In this document: piece by piece, positions 37,013 to 45,741 of the stretch
How the letters are laid out: each line of letters opens with the position of its first letter
Position numbering within the stretch: the stretch's first letter is position 1
Assembly (NCBI RefSeq): GCF_024519455.1
Contig: NZ_JALJRY010000002.1
Location: 207,966 to 271,965, forward strand
Direction of reading: 5' to 3'
From: Streptomyces sp. STR69
GTDB taxonomy: Bacteria; Actinomycetota; Actinomycetes; Streptomycetales; Streptomycetaceae
DNA: 64,000 nucleotides
Notes under the pieces: model-generated
Seen by the model: the letters and a program-made list of their open reading frames with translations, nothing else
Database searches by the model: none
What the model was told of the DNA's origin: nothing
Made by a program: the position numbers and the translations under genes

Positions 37013-38277
37013 CAGTTGGTCCTCCAGACCGCGAGACGCCAGCGCGACAGCCAGCCCCAGAGCAGACCCGCCACGAAGCCGGTCAGCACGAGCGCGCCGA
37101 GCAGCCACCAGCCGCGGCCGAGGCCGAAGGAGGCCACGTCGCTCGCCTTGCTGGGCGCGTCCACGACGTCCACGGTCAGTTCCAGGGGCAGACCCGGTGT
37201 GGTCTTCACCCCGGAGGCGGCCGAGAAGGAGTTGGTGACCTGGAGACACACGGTCTCCGCCGGTGCGTTGTCGTCGTCGCTCTCGGCCTTCGGGTAGCGC
37301 AGCCCGGTGGAGATGACGTCCGTACGGCCGTTGCCCGTGCCCTCGCCGCGCACGATCTCACGGCCGTGCACGGTGACCGCCCGCAGCAACACCCCGTAGT
37401 CCGGGTTCACTTGGCGGTCCGCGCCTACGCTCACCGAAGCGCGCAGCTCCTGGCCGGGGTCGACGTCCACGCGGTAGAAGCGCTGCTTGCCGAACTCCTC
37501 GCGGTCCGTGTAGAGACCGGACTTGAGGGTCGGGGCGCTGGAGCACTGGGCGGCGCCCTCGGTGGCCACCGGAGTCACCACGGGGTCGGCCGCGCGGTCC
37601 ACCAACTGGCCCACGCGGTCGGAGAGTTCCTCCTTGTGCTGCACGGACGTGTACGTGCCGCCGGTCGCGTCCGCGATACAGCTGAGCTGGTCTCGGGTCT
37701 TGGCGTCCGGCACCAGGCCCAGGGTGTCGATGGTCAGGCCGATGCCCTTGGCCGCGATCTCGCGGGCCACCTCGCACGGGTCCAGCGGCTGGCAGGTGTC
37801 CTCGCCGTCGCTGATCAGGACGATACGGCGGGTGCCGTCACCGCCGTTCAGGTCGTCCGCCGCCTTCAGCAGCGCGGGCCCGATCGGCGTCCAGCCGGTG
37901 GGCTGGAGCGTCGCCACCGCGGTCTTGGCCTCGGTGCGGTCCAGGGTGCCCACCGGGTAGAGCTGCGCGGTGTCCTTGCAGCCCGTCTTGCGGTCGTTGC
38001 CGTGGTAGTTGGCGCCCAATGTCCGGATGCCGAGCTGCACTTCCTCGGGTGTCGCGTCGAGTACCTCGTTGAACGCCTGCTTCGCCGCTGCCATCCGGGA
38101 GCCGCCGTCCATGTCCTTGGCGCTCATGGAACCGCTGACGTCCAGCACGAGTTCGACCTTGGGGGAGGCCGTGGAGTCCGTCTCGTCGGCGACCGCTCCG
38201 GCCGGGAAGGCGACCCCGGCCGTGAGGGTGGCGAGCAGGGCACAGATCCCCGCCGCCAGCCGTTGTCTTGTGATCAT
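37012..38277 (-). CDS. Secreted von Willebrand factor A domain protein
   Basis: 421 residues. Signal peptide, then a VWA domain (about residues 38-225) with an intact MIDAS: ELVLDVSGSMS (DxSxS), the Thr of GWTPIGPAL and the Asp of LISDGEDTC. A beta-rich domain follows (about 250-370), then a C-terminal transmembrane helix and basic tail. Six or more Cys in the exported part probably form disulfides. Bacterial VWA proteins of this topology bind partners through a metal ion; here the partner is presumably the coupled downstream gene product. Process unknown. Confidence 0.9.
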   Translation of the reverse strand: MITRQRLAAGICALLATLTAGVAFPAGAVADETDSTASPKVELVLDVSGSMSAKDMDGGSRMAAAKQAFNEVLDATPEEVQLGIRTLGANYHGNDRKTGCKDTAQLYPVGTLDRTEAKTAVATLQPTGWTPIGPALLKAADDLNGGDGTRRIVLISDGEDTCQPLDPCEVAREIAAKGIGLTIDTLGLVPDAKTRDQLSCIADATGGTYTSVQHKEELSDRVGQLVDRAADPVVTPVATEGAAQCSSAPTLKSGLYTDREEFGKQRFYRVDVDPGQELRASVSVGADRQVNPDYGVLLRAVTVHGREIVRGEGTGNGRTDVISTGLRYPKAESDDDNAPAETVCLQVTNSFSAASGVKTTPGLPLELTVDVVDAPSKASDVASFGLGRGWWLLGALVLTGFVAGLLWGWLSRWRLAVWRTN

Positions 38278-38286
38278 CGCCGGATC

Positions 38287-39855
38287 CTATTGATCAGATG
38301 GACCGGGCTCCAAAACGAGCGGGTTGGGCAGCGCGGTCCACTGGTCCCCGGGCTGCTCGGGCGACAGCCGCATCAGCGTCAACGCCTTGGTCGGCAGCGG
38401 CTGTCGGAGGAGCGCGAGGAGGTCGGGCGTCCGCTCCAGCTTCGGTACGACGGTCGCCAGCGCCGCCCTGAGCGCCGTACCGGAACCGGCCGTACCCGCG
38501 AGCGCGCCCGCCACCAGCGAGCCGAACAGCTTGCGGCGCAGGGTCGTTTCGTCATCGGTGACGATCCGTCCGCTCAGCCCCGGGACCGGGATCCCGTGCC
38601 GGGCAAGGCGTTTGGGGCTGACCCGGATGTCGGCGAGATCGCGGTAGACCAGGCGGACCGGGGCACCCGTCCGTGACAGCACCACCAGCAGGTTCTGACC
38701 GTGCGCCTCAAGAGCCACACCGGACTCCAGCAGACGCAGACCGACGACGAGGGCGAGACGCGTGAACTCGGCCAGCCAGACGGGCGATCGGGGCAGGTCG
38801 GTGGTCGCGAGGGCGGCCACCGGCAGCACCCGCTCGCCCGCCTCCGTGGCCGCGTACGTCTGCGGCGACTCCCGCAACACGGCGGCCAGATCGGGGGAGT
38901 CGGCGGTCGCCGCGCCGAGGGTACGGGTGACGTGCAACAGGCCGTCCGAGCGCGCCGCCAGGGTCTCCCCGAACGCCGACAGGGCCGCCGAAAGACCGAT
39001 CGAGTAGACGGAGATGTCCCGCACCGAGGACGTCAGCCGGGCGCTCAGCGCGGTCTTGACGTGAGTGCCGTCCGCCAGGGCCAGCGTGCGCAGTGACATC
39101 AGCGGATGCGCGTCCACCGGAGCGTCCCCGGTGCGCTTGAGCACATGGGCCGCCTGCCACGGGTGCACCGGGATCAACAGCCGCCCCGCGTCCCGCAGTT
39201 CGTCCGGCCACTCGCCGGTCAGCAGACACTCCTCCGCCCGTACCGGCACCGATCCCAGCGCCACCACCGGCCGGTGCTCGGGCCCGTACGCGAGCTGCTC
39301 GGCCACCGAGAACCCGGGCCGGGAACGGCAGTTGGGGTGGAACGGATGCCCGTCCACGATCCGCTGCTCCCACTCCCAGTCGTGCTCCGGCCACTCCTCC
39401 GTGTGCGCGGGCTGGTTGGCCCGGGACAGCGCCAACGAGGCCACGCTGTGAGCGAGTTCGGCCGCGAAGGCCGTTCCGTGCGGCACGGTGAGATCGGTCA
39501 TCAGTCGCGCCGGATCGTCGTAGGCCACGCCGTCGAGGTGGACGACGGTGACGTACGCGGCCGTCGCGTACGGATCGGCGGGCGGGCCGTGCAGCGTCCG
39601 GCCGTCGGAGAGCCGTAGGACCAGGCCCGGGGCCCGGCCGGTGATCCACGGCAGCGGCTCATGGGCGAGCGCCCGCCACAGCCGGGTGAGCACCGCCGCA
39701 CGGGCGCCGGGCAGCTCGGCCGCGTACCGCTGCGGGAGGTCGGTCCGTACGGCGGCGAGTTCCTCGGCGACCTCGGCCTCGGGATGCAGGGGACGGTCCA
39801 CGGTCGACTCCTCGGGTGCGGACGGGGCGTCAGGGTCGGTGACGACGAGAGACAT
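38287..39855 (-). CDS. IucA/IucC-family (NIS) siderophore synthetase 1
   Basis: 522 residues. NRPS-independent siderophore synthetase: HPFHPNCRSRPGFS (ATP-binding His loop), VHPWQAAHVLK, KTALSARLTSSVRDIS and ALEAHGQNLLVVLS are the family blocks. These enzymes condense a carboxylate such as citrate or succinyl-hydroxydiamine with an amine or alcohol via an acyl-adenylate. The gene diverges from a second synthetase after 37 bases. No decarboxylase, monooxygenase or transporter lies nearby, so the product cannot be predicted. Start at MSLVVTD by family pattern; no strong ribosome site. Confidence 0.92.
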   Translation of the reverse strand: MSLVVTDPDAPSAPEESTVDRPLHPEAEVAEELAAVRTDLPQRYAAELPGARAAVLTRLWRALAHEPLPWITGRAPGLVLRLSDGRTLHGPPADPYATAAYVTVVHLDGVAYDDPARLMTDLTVPHGTAFAAELAHSVASLALSRANQPAHTEEWPEHDWEWEQRIVDGHPFHPNCRSRPGFSVAEQLAYGPEHRPVVALGSVPVRAEECLLTGEWPDELRDAGRLLIPVHPWQAAHVLKRTGDAPVDAHPLMSLRTLALADGTHVKTALSARLTSSVRDISVYSIGLSAALSAFGETLAARSDGLLHVTRTLGAATADSPDLAAVLRESPQTYAATEAGERVLPVAALATTDLPRSPVWLAEFTRLALVVGLRLLESGVALEAHGQNLLVVLSRTGAPVRLVYRDLADIRVSPKRLARHGIPVPGLSGRIVTDDETTLRRKLFGSLVAGALAGTAGSGTALRAALATVVPKLERTPDLLALLRQPLPTKALTLMRLSPEQPGDQWTALPNPLVLEPGPSDQ

Positions 39856-39892
39856 ACTGATCGCGATCGCAGGACACGGACTTAGGGAACGA

Positions 39893-41395
39893 ATGCATCG
39901 CGTCGACTTCACACCTCCGGGCGCCGACACGGCGGAGCGTGCCGACGCGTACGCGGCGGCGCCCCTGCTCAACTGTCTGCTCCGGGAGGTGGCCCGGCCA
40001 CTCCCGGATCCCGGGGAGCGACGGGTGTACCGGCTGCCGGGGAGTGGCCGGCTGCTGCGGGTGCGCGGCGAGCGGCGGCCCGCCGAGCCCGAGGTGTACG
40101 CGGACGGCGACTGGCACCGCGTCGCCCACACCGGACTCGTCGGACTCGTCGCCGAAGAGCTGCGCCGGCACACCGGAGTGGCCAACCACGAACTGCCCGC
40201 CGAGATGACCGACAGCCGTGACGTGGTCGCCGCGCTGCTCGGCGCGCGGGAGGGCGCGACGGCGCCCGACGACCCGTATCTCCGCTCCGAACAGTCCTTG
40301 ATCACCGGCCATCCCTACCATCCCGCGCCCAAGGCCCGCGGCGGCGGCCCCGTCGCGGGCTGGCTGCCCTACGCCCCGGAGGCGTACGCCCGCTTCCCGC
40401 TGGTGCTGCTCGGGCTGCGCGAGGACGCCGTGGTCGAGGAGGGCGACACCTCGGCCCTGGACGCGCTCGGCGAGGCCCCGCCCGGCTACCGGCTGCTGCC
40501 CGCCCACCCCTGGCAGCTCGACCTCGTGGGCAAGGGGCTGACGCACGCCTTCGCCGACGGCCGACTGGTCCGGCTCGGCACGACCGCGGCCGAGGCCTGG
40601 CCGACGGCCGCGATCCGCACGGTGTACAGCCCCGTCGACGACCTGTTCCTCAAGTTCAGCCTGGACGTGCGGATCACCAACGACGTGCGCCGGCTCTGGC
40701 GCCACGACCTGCTGAAACTCCGGCGCACCGACACGGCCGTCCGGGACGCGTTCACGGCGCTGGGCGGCCCGGCCGGCTGGCTGAGCGACCGCGGCTACCG
40801 CACCGCCGACTTCGCCTTCGAGGAACTCGCCGTCCTGGTCCGCGACGGCCTGTGCGACCACGTTCTGCCCGGCACCACCCCGCTGCTCGCCGCGGCGCTG
40901 GTGGAGGGCTTCGACGGCAACCCGCTCGACGGTACGGCGGACCCGGCGGCCTGGTGGGAGGCGTATCTGCGGCAGGTCGTACCGCCCGCGCTGGACGCCT
41001 TCGCGGACCACGGCGTCGTACTCGAAGCGCATCTGCAGAACACGGTGGTCGTCGTCGACGGCGACGGAACGCCCGTGCAAGCGCTGTACCGGGACGCGGA
41101 GGGCGTGAAGCTGCTGTCGGACGTGGACCGGGCCGCCGGGTGGGAGCGGCTGGTGTACTGCCTGGTCGTCAACCACCTCGTCGAGGTGGCCGGAGTTCTC
41201 GCCGAACGCCACCCGAAGCTGGACCCCTGGCCCGCCGTCCGCGCCGAACTGGCCCGCCGCCACGACCTTCCCGAGGCCGCCGCGCTCCTCGCCTCGCCCA
41301 CCCTGCCCGGCAAGACCAATCTGCTGTTGCGCTGGACCGGCGCGGACGGCGCCGACGCGCGCTATCTGCCGGTGCCCAACCCGCTGGCCGACTGA
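39893..41395 (+). CDS. IucA/IucC-family (NIS) siderophore synthetase 2
   Basis: 500 residues. Family blocks: SLITGHPYHPAPKARGG, LPAHPWQLDLV, WPTAAIRTVYSPVDDLF, LKFSLDVRITNDVRRL and VVLEAHLQNTVVVVDGD. Sequence is clearly different from its divergent neighbour, so the two are not a recent duplication. AGGGA sits a few bases before the ATG. Two synthetases of different specificity could act in sequence on one carboxylate scaffold, as in aerobactin-type pathways, with substrates supplied from elsewhere. Confidence 0.92.
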   Translation: MHRVDFTPPGADTAERADAYAAAPLLNCLLREVARPLPDPGERRVYRLPGSGRLLRVRGERRPAEPEVYADGDWHRVAHTGLVGLVAEELRRHTGVANHELPAEMTDSRDVVAALLGAREGATAPDDPYLRSEQSLITGHPYHPAPKARGGGPVAGWLPYAPEAYARFPLVLLGLREDAVVEEGDTSALDALGEAPPGYRLLPAHPWQLDLVGKGLTHAFADGRLVRLGTTAAEAWPTAAIRTVYSPVDDLFLKFSLDVRITNDVRRLWRHDLLKLRRTDTAVRDAFTALGGPAGWLSDRGYRTADFAFEELAVLVRDGLCDHVLPGTTPLLAAALVEGFDGNPLDGTADPAAWWEAYLRQVVPPALDAFADHGVVLEAHLQNTVVVVDGDGTPVQALYRDAEGVKLLSDVDRAAGWERLVYCLVVNHLVEVAGVLAERHPKLDPWPAVRAELARRHDLPEAAALLASPTLPGKTNLLLRWTGADGADARYLPVPNPLAD

Positions 41396-41551
41396 GCGGC
41401 GACGCGGGCCCCTTCTCGTTCCGTGGGTGGCGCTCGCCCGGAGTGATGGCAACGCCTGGAGAGATCCGAGCCTTGTTGGGCGAACCCCGGTGAGTTGATG
41501 CCGGTGGCTTCGGCCGCGGCGGGGGAACGGGTTTTTCTCCGCGTTCCCGAC

Positions 41552-41818
41552 AGCGACTACGCGAGAGGTGTCCTTCACGTCCGCCGCCAAGTCCAGGCGA
41601 TCAAGGGGAGTCTGCACTTCGCCCTGCCGTTTGCTCACCACGCGATTCGGCAACGCCATTGCGGTGAACACGTGGAACACCTACACCTGGAAGCCCGCGT
41701 CGGCCAAGGCCGGAATCATCCCGCCGCACGGTGGCCTGGGCGTTCCTCGTCGGCGATCACCCTCGGTTACTATTCTCACTTCATACCGGAGGCCTCCCCG
41801 GATTCTCCCCAGGGCTGA
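41552..41818 (+). pseudogene. Decayed tyrosine recombinase (integrase)
   Basis: Three fragments of a phage-type integrase are in order but in different frames and with deletions. 41552-41629: DYARGVLHVRRQVQAIKGSL, from before the catalytic domain's middle. 41631-41726 in another frame: LLTTRFGNAIAVNTWNTYTW then KPASAKAGIIPP. 41740-41818 back in the first frame: ITLGYYSHFIPEASPDSPQG and a stop. The stretch with the catalytic HxxR is missing. No attachment site or other element genes are recognisable nearby. Lower base composition and odd codons compared with neighbours fit transferred origin. Confidence 0.75.
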
Positions 41819-41877
41819 TGGCGGGCAGTTCCACTCCTCGGCGCTCCCGGGCCGGCTGTGGATTGCAAGGCTGAAGA

Positions 41878-42810
41878 GTGAGGCGGTCGGAGGAAGTGCT
41901 GAGAGAGGTCACCGCGACCCGCTACATCGAGCCCCTGCGCTCCGGCGGTTCCGTCCCCGGAGTCGTCGAGGCCGACGACCTCGGCACCTACGTCGTCAAG
42001 TTCACCGGCTCCGCGCAGGGTCGCAAGGCACTCGTCGCCGAGGTCGTGGTCGGGGAACTCGCCCGCGCCCTGGGGCTGCGTTTCCCCGAACTCGTGCTCG
42101 TGCACTTCGATCCGGAGATCGCCGACGAGGAACCGCATCACGAGGTCCGGGACCTGCACCGCGCGAGCGCGGGCCTGAATCTCGGCATGGACTATCTGCC
42201 GGGCGCCCGGGACTTCACCCCCGAGGTCGCCGCGCGTTGCACGGTCGACCCGCTGGAGGCCGGGAAGATCGTCTGGCTCGACGCGCTGACCGTCAACGTC
42301 GACCGTACGGTGCACAGTTCGAACCTGATGATCTGGCCCACCCTCGGCATCGCACCCCCGCGCCTGTGGCTCATCGACCACGGCGCCGCCCTCGTCTTCC
42401 ACCACCGCTGGGACGGCGCCGACCCCACGAAGGCCTACGACTTCCGCCACCACGCCCTCGGCCGCTACACGCCGGACATCCGGGCCGCCGACGCGGAACT
42501 CGCGCCCCGGGTCACCGAGGAGCTGCTGCGCCGGATCGTGGCCGAGGTGCCGGACGCCTGGCTGGCCGGCGAACCGGGCCTCACGACCCCCGACGCCGTC
42601 CGGGAGGCGTACGTCGACTACCTCCACGCGCGCGTGGAGGCCTCCGCGGCCTGGCTGCCCACCGACTTCCCCAGCAGGGAGGAACTCGCCGCCGAAGAGG
42701 CCCGGCGCGCGGCGAAGACACAGCAGGGCCGCCCGAGTTGGCTCAAGCGGGTCCCCGACCTGCACGGCAAGCCGGCGGCGGAACAGGATTGGTCGGTACA
42801 CCTGGGATGA
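41878..42810 (+). CDS. HipA-like kinase family protein
   Basis: 310 residues. The start EVTATRYIEPLRSGGSVPGV and DDLGTYVVKFTGSAQGRKAL (nucleotide Lys), then FPELVLVHFD, LEAGKIVWLDALTVNVDRTV (catalytic Asp/Asn pattern) and LWLIDHGAALVFHH (Asp of the DxG-like loop) follow the HipA-like kinase group of actinomycetes. There is no HipB antitoxin gene beside it, so a toxin-antitoxin role is not supported. Its stop overlaps the next gene's ATG. GTG start; a second GTG 18 bases on is possible. The eroded integrase lies just upstream. Confidence 0.8.
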   Translation: MRRSEEVLREVTATRYIEPLRSGGSVPGVVEADDLGTYVVKFTGSAQGRKALVAEVVVGELARALGLRFPELVLVHFDPEIADEEPHHEVRDLHRASAGLNLGMDYLPGARDFTPEVAARCTVDPLEAGKIVWLDALTVNVDRTVHSSNLMIWPTLGIAPPRLWLIDHGAALVFHHRWDGADPTKAYDFRHHALGRYTPDIRAADAELAPRVTEELLRRIVAEVPDAWLAGEPGLTTPDAVREAYVDYLHARVEASAAWLPTDFPSREELAAEEARRAAKTQQGRPSWLKRVPDLHGKPAAEQDWSVHLG

Positions 42811-43118
42811 ACGGGAAGACGATCGGGATGACGGGGAAGACGACGGGCATGACCCAACGAGTTCAGATCGAGTACTGCACCCAGTGCCGTTGGCTGCCGC
42901 GCGCCGTCTGGCTGGCGCAGGAGCTGTTGACCACCTTCGAGACCGAGTTGACGGAACTGTCCCTGAAGCCCGGCACGGGCGGTGTCTTCGTCGTCCGCGT
43001 CAACGACGAGGTCGTGTGGGACCGCCGCGAGCAGGGCTTCCCGGAGCCCACGGCCGTGAAGCAGCTCGTACGCGACCGAGTGGCCCCGGGAAAGTCCCTG
43101 GGCCACTCGGACAAGTGA
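42807..43118 (+). CDS. SelT/SelW/SelH (Rdx) family CxxC protein
   Basis: 103 residues from the coupled ATG. The core VQIEYCTQCRWLPRAVWLAQ has the CxxC redox motif of the selenoprotein W-like Rdx fold, in its Cys form. GTGGVFVVRVNDEVVWDR and QGFPEPTAVKQLVRDRV complete the family pattern. The 5' end holds two near-identical 21-base units giving three in-frame ATGs (42807, 42828, 42849); the last is closest to the usual start. Likely a thiol redox protein; no partner known. Translationally coupled to the HipA-like kinase. Confidence 0.85.
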   Translation: MNGKTIGMTGKTTGMTQRVQIEYCTQCRWLPRAVWLAQELLTTFETELTELSLKPGTGGVFVVRVNDEVVWDRREQGFPEPTAVKQLVRDRVAPGKSLGHSDK

Positions 43119-43143
43119 GCTTCGCCTCGCGGCAGTCGAGGGG

Positions 43144-44766
43144 TCAGCCCTTGAGCTGCTCGTACGCCGGCAGCGTCAGGAAGTCCGCGTAGTCGGCGTC
43201 GAGCGCGACCTCAAGGAGCAGGTCGTGGGCCTGCTGCCAGTGGCCCGCGGCGAAGGCGTCCGCACCGATCTCGGCACGGATGTTCTCCAGCTCCTCGGCG
43301 GCGATTTTGCGCGCCAGCTCGGGAGTTGCCCGCTCGCCGTTCTCGAACTCGACGTCCGCGTTGATCCACTGCCAGATCTGCGAGCGCGAGATCTCGGCGG
43401 TGGCCGCGTCCTCCATCAGGTTGAAGATGGCGACCGCGCCGAGCCCGCGCAGCCACGCCTCGATGTAACGGATGCCCACCTGAACGGCGTTGACGAGCCC
43501 CGGGTAGGTCGGCTTGGCGTGCAGTGAGTCGACGGCGATCAGGTCGGCGGCCTTGACGTCGACGTCCTCGCGCAGCCGGTCCTTCTGGTTCGGCTTCTCG
43601 CCGAGCACCGCGTCGAAGGAGGCCAGGGCGATCGGCACCAGGTCCGGGTGGGCCACCCAGGACCCGTCGAAACCGTCGCCCGCCTCACGGTCCTTGTCCG
43701 CCTTGACCTTCTCGAAGGCGACCTTGTTGACCGCCTCGTCCCGGCGGGACGGGATGAACGCCGCCATGCCGCCGATCGCGTGCGCCCCGCGCTTGTGGCA
43801 GGTGCGGACGAGGAGTTCGGTGTACGCCCGCATGAACGGGGCCGTCATCGTGACCGCGTTGCGGTCCGGGAGGACGAACCTGGGCCCGCCGTCACGGAAG
43901 TTCTTCACGATGGAGAACAGGTAGTCCCAGCGGCCCGCGTTCAACCCCGAGGCGTGGTCGCGGAGTTCGTAGAGGATCTCCTCCATCTCGTACGCGGCCG
44001 TGATCGTCTCGATCAGCACGGTCGCGCGGACGGTGCCCTGCGGGATGCCGACGTAGTCCTGCGCGAAGACGAACACGTCGTTCCACAGCCGGGCTTCGAG
44101 ATGCGACTCGGTCTTCGGGAGGTAGAAGTACGGGCCCTTGCCCAGGTCCAGCAGCCGCTGCGCGTTGTGGAAGAAGTACAGCCCGAAGTCCACGAAGGCG
44201 CCCGGGACTTGCTCACCGTCCACCAGCAGGTGCCGTTCGTTGAGGTGCCACCCGCGAGGCCGCATGACGACGGTCGCCAGCTCGTCATCGGCCTTCAAGG
44301 CGTACGACTTACCGGAGTTGGGGTCGGTGAAGTCGATGGCGCGGGTGTAGGCGTCGATCAGGTTGAGCTGGCCCGTGACGACGTTCTCCCACGTCGGCGC
44401 CGAGGCGTCCTCGAAGTCCGCGAGCCAGATCTTCGCACCCGAGTTGAGGGCGTTGATCGTCATCTTGCGGTCGGTGGGGCCGGTGATCTCGACCCGCCGG
44501 TCGTTCAGCGCGGCGGGGGAGGGGGCCACCTTCCAGGAGTCGTCCGAGCGGATCGCGGCGGTCTCCGGGAGGAAGTCGAGGGTGGAGGTGCGGGCGATCT
44601 CCGCACGGCGCTCGGCCCTGCGGGCGAGGAGTCCGGCCCGGCGGGGCGTGAACCGGCGGTGCAGCTCGGCCACGAAGGCGAGGGCCTCGGCGGTGAGGAC
44701 CTCCTCCTGCCTGGGCAGCGGTTCGGCGTCGACGACGACCGGCGAGGACGGCGCTGGTGCGGACAT
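43144..44766 (-). CDS. aceB: Malate synthase A
   Basis: 540 residues, normal for the A form. Condenses glyoxylate with acetyl-CoA to malate. Blocks: [106 protein letters not shown] and [18 protein letters not shown] (with the catalytic Asp region before it). No isocitrate lyase gene is present, so the glyoxylate is expected to come from allantoin rather than from the glyoxylate shunt. Upstream region carries an AllR-type operator inside its promoter. Confidence 0.97.
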   Translation of the reverse strand: MSAPAPSSPVVVDAEPLPRQEEVLTAEALAFVAELHRRFTPRRAGLLARRAERRAEIARTSTLDFLPETAAIRSDDSWKVAPSPAALNDRRVEITGPTDRKMTINALNSGAKIWLADFEDASAPTWENVVTGQLNLIDAYTRAIDFTDPNSGKSYALKADDELATVVMRPRGWHLNERHLLVDGEQVPGAFVDFGLYFFHNAQRLLDLGKGPYFYLPKTESHLEARLWNDVFVFAQDYVGIPQGTVRATVLIETITAAYEMEEILYELRDHASGLNAGRWDYLFSIVKNFRDGGPRFVLPDRNAVTMTAPFMRAYTELLVRTCHKRGAHAIGGMAAFIPSRRDEAVNKVAFEKVKADKDREAGDGFDGSWVAHPDLVPIALASFDAVLGEKPNQKDRLREDVDVKAADLIAVDSLHAKPTYPGLVNAVQVGIRYIEAWLRGLGAVAIFNLMEDAATAEISRSQIWQWINADVEFENGERATPELARKIAAEELENIRAEIGADAFAAGHWQQAHDLLLEVALDADYADFLTLPAYEQLKG

Positions 44767-44851
44767 GAACTGTCACTTCCTTCAGCGAGCGTGGCACCGG
44801 GTGCCAGATGACCCGGGTAGGACGGAGAGCACCCGAGGGGCCGCCGGGCGC

Positions 44852-44905
44852 TTCTGAACAGTGGATACTAGTTTCCTCATCGTGGAAGTTCAATGGTTTG
44901 TTGAC
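44852..44905 (-). promoter_or_regulatory. aceB promoter with embedded AllR-type sites
   Basis: Reading the minus strand: -35 TTGAAC (44893-44888), a 17-base spacer and -10 TAGTAT (44870-44865). The palindrome TTCCTCATCGTGGAA (44873-44887 on plus) fills the spacer. A weaker TTCTGAACAGTGGAT (44852-44866) starts 21 bases away and covers the -10. TTCAAT-GGTTT-GTTGAC (44889-44905), the urate-operon motif, overlaps the -35. Confidence 0.8.
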
Positions 44906-44953
44906 GTCGAGATTCTCCGCATCGAGCCAAAGTGGCGCTCAGTGTCACCCCGT

Positions 44954-45553
44954 TCACTCAAGGTGGACGAGATCCGCCTCAGTGTCGATGTCGTACGGCT
45001 CCGCCGCATCCCCGCACTCGACGAGCACGACCGCGTCCGCGTGCGCCTTGAGGTACGCCCGCGCCCCCCGGTCCCCGGTCGCGCTCTCGGCGATCCCGGC
45101 CCAGTGCGCGGCCCCGAACAGCACCGGATGCCCGCGCACCCCGTCGTAGGCGGCCGAGACGAGCGAGTCCTCGGAGCGGTAGGCCGCCAGTACCCGCGCC
45201 ACCGCCTCCGCACCGATCCCGGGCTGGTCGACCAGCGACACGAGCGCCGCCCGCGCCCCCGTACCGGTGAGCGAGTCGAGCCCCGCGCGCAGTGATGACC
45301 CCATCCCCTGTTCCCACTCCGGGTTCTCCACGACCACGCACCCGGTCAGCTCCGCCTGCTCTCTTACGGCGTCGGAGCGCGCCCCCAGGACCACATGGAC
45401 GCGAGTGAGGCCGGCCGTGCGCAGGACCCCGACCGCGTGCTCCGCGAGGGGCCGCCCCCGGTGTCGTAGCAGCGCCTTGGGCCGCCCGCCGAGCCGTCGG
45501 CCGCCTCCCGCGGCGAGCAGCAGCCCGGCGACCTGGTCTTCGTTTCGCGTCAT
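44954..45553 (-). CDS. MobA-like nucleotidyltransferase
   Basis: 199 residues. GLLLAAGGGRRLGGRPKALL is the nucleotide-binding loop of MobA/MocA-type NTP transferases. VVLGARSDAVREQ, GMGSSLRAGLDSL, LVSLVDQPGIGAEAV (metal Asp) and RGHPVLFG complete the family. In this setting it could load cytidylate or guanylate on molybdenum cofactor for a xanthine dehydrogenase supplying urate, but no such dehydrogenase is in the window. ATG just after AGGAGG (spacing very short); the frame is open upstream. Confidence 0.82.
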   Translation of the reverse strand: MTRNEDQVAGLLLAAGGGRRLGGRPKALLRHRGRPLAEHAVGVLRTAGLTRVHVVLGARSDAVREQAELTGCVVVENPEWEQGMGSSLRAGLDSLTGTGARAALVSLVDQPGIGAEAVARVLAAYRSEDSLVSAAYDGVRGHPVLFGAAHWAGIAESATGDRGARAYLKAHADAVVLVECGDAAEPYDIDTEADLVHLE

Positions 45554-45741
45554 GCCTCCTGCATACCTGACGCGGCGGCGACCGGACGGAATCCTCCTAC
45601 TTAATTTCGGTCCATGGAGTGGCGCGCCTCGCACCGGGTGGCGTTTACTGGCCCGCGTCCCTCGGCGCCCGACCAGTGTTGCGGGGTGCGCGGCGGGACC
45701 ACAAAGTTCTTGCGCACGAAGACGTGCGAGGGGGGAGAGCT

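Noticed and set aside
39856..39892. Iron box (DmdR type) between the two siderophore synthetases
   Set aside because: Only TTAGG at 39881-39885 and a GATCGCGATC palindrome are seen; no TTAGG...CCTAA inverted arrangement.
41878..43118. HipAB toxin-antitoxin system
   Set aside because: No HTH antitoxin gene adjoins the HipA-like gene; the partner is a CxxC redox-type protein.
43144..44766. Reading aceB as part of a glyoxylate shunt
   Set aside because: No isocitrate lyase gene nearby; AllR-type sites and position favour use of allantoin-derived glyoxylate.
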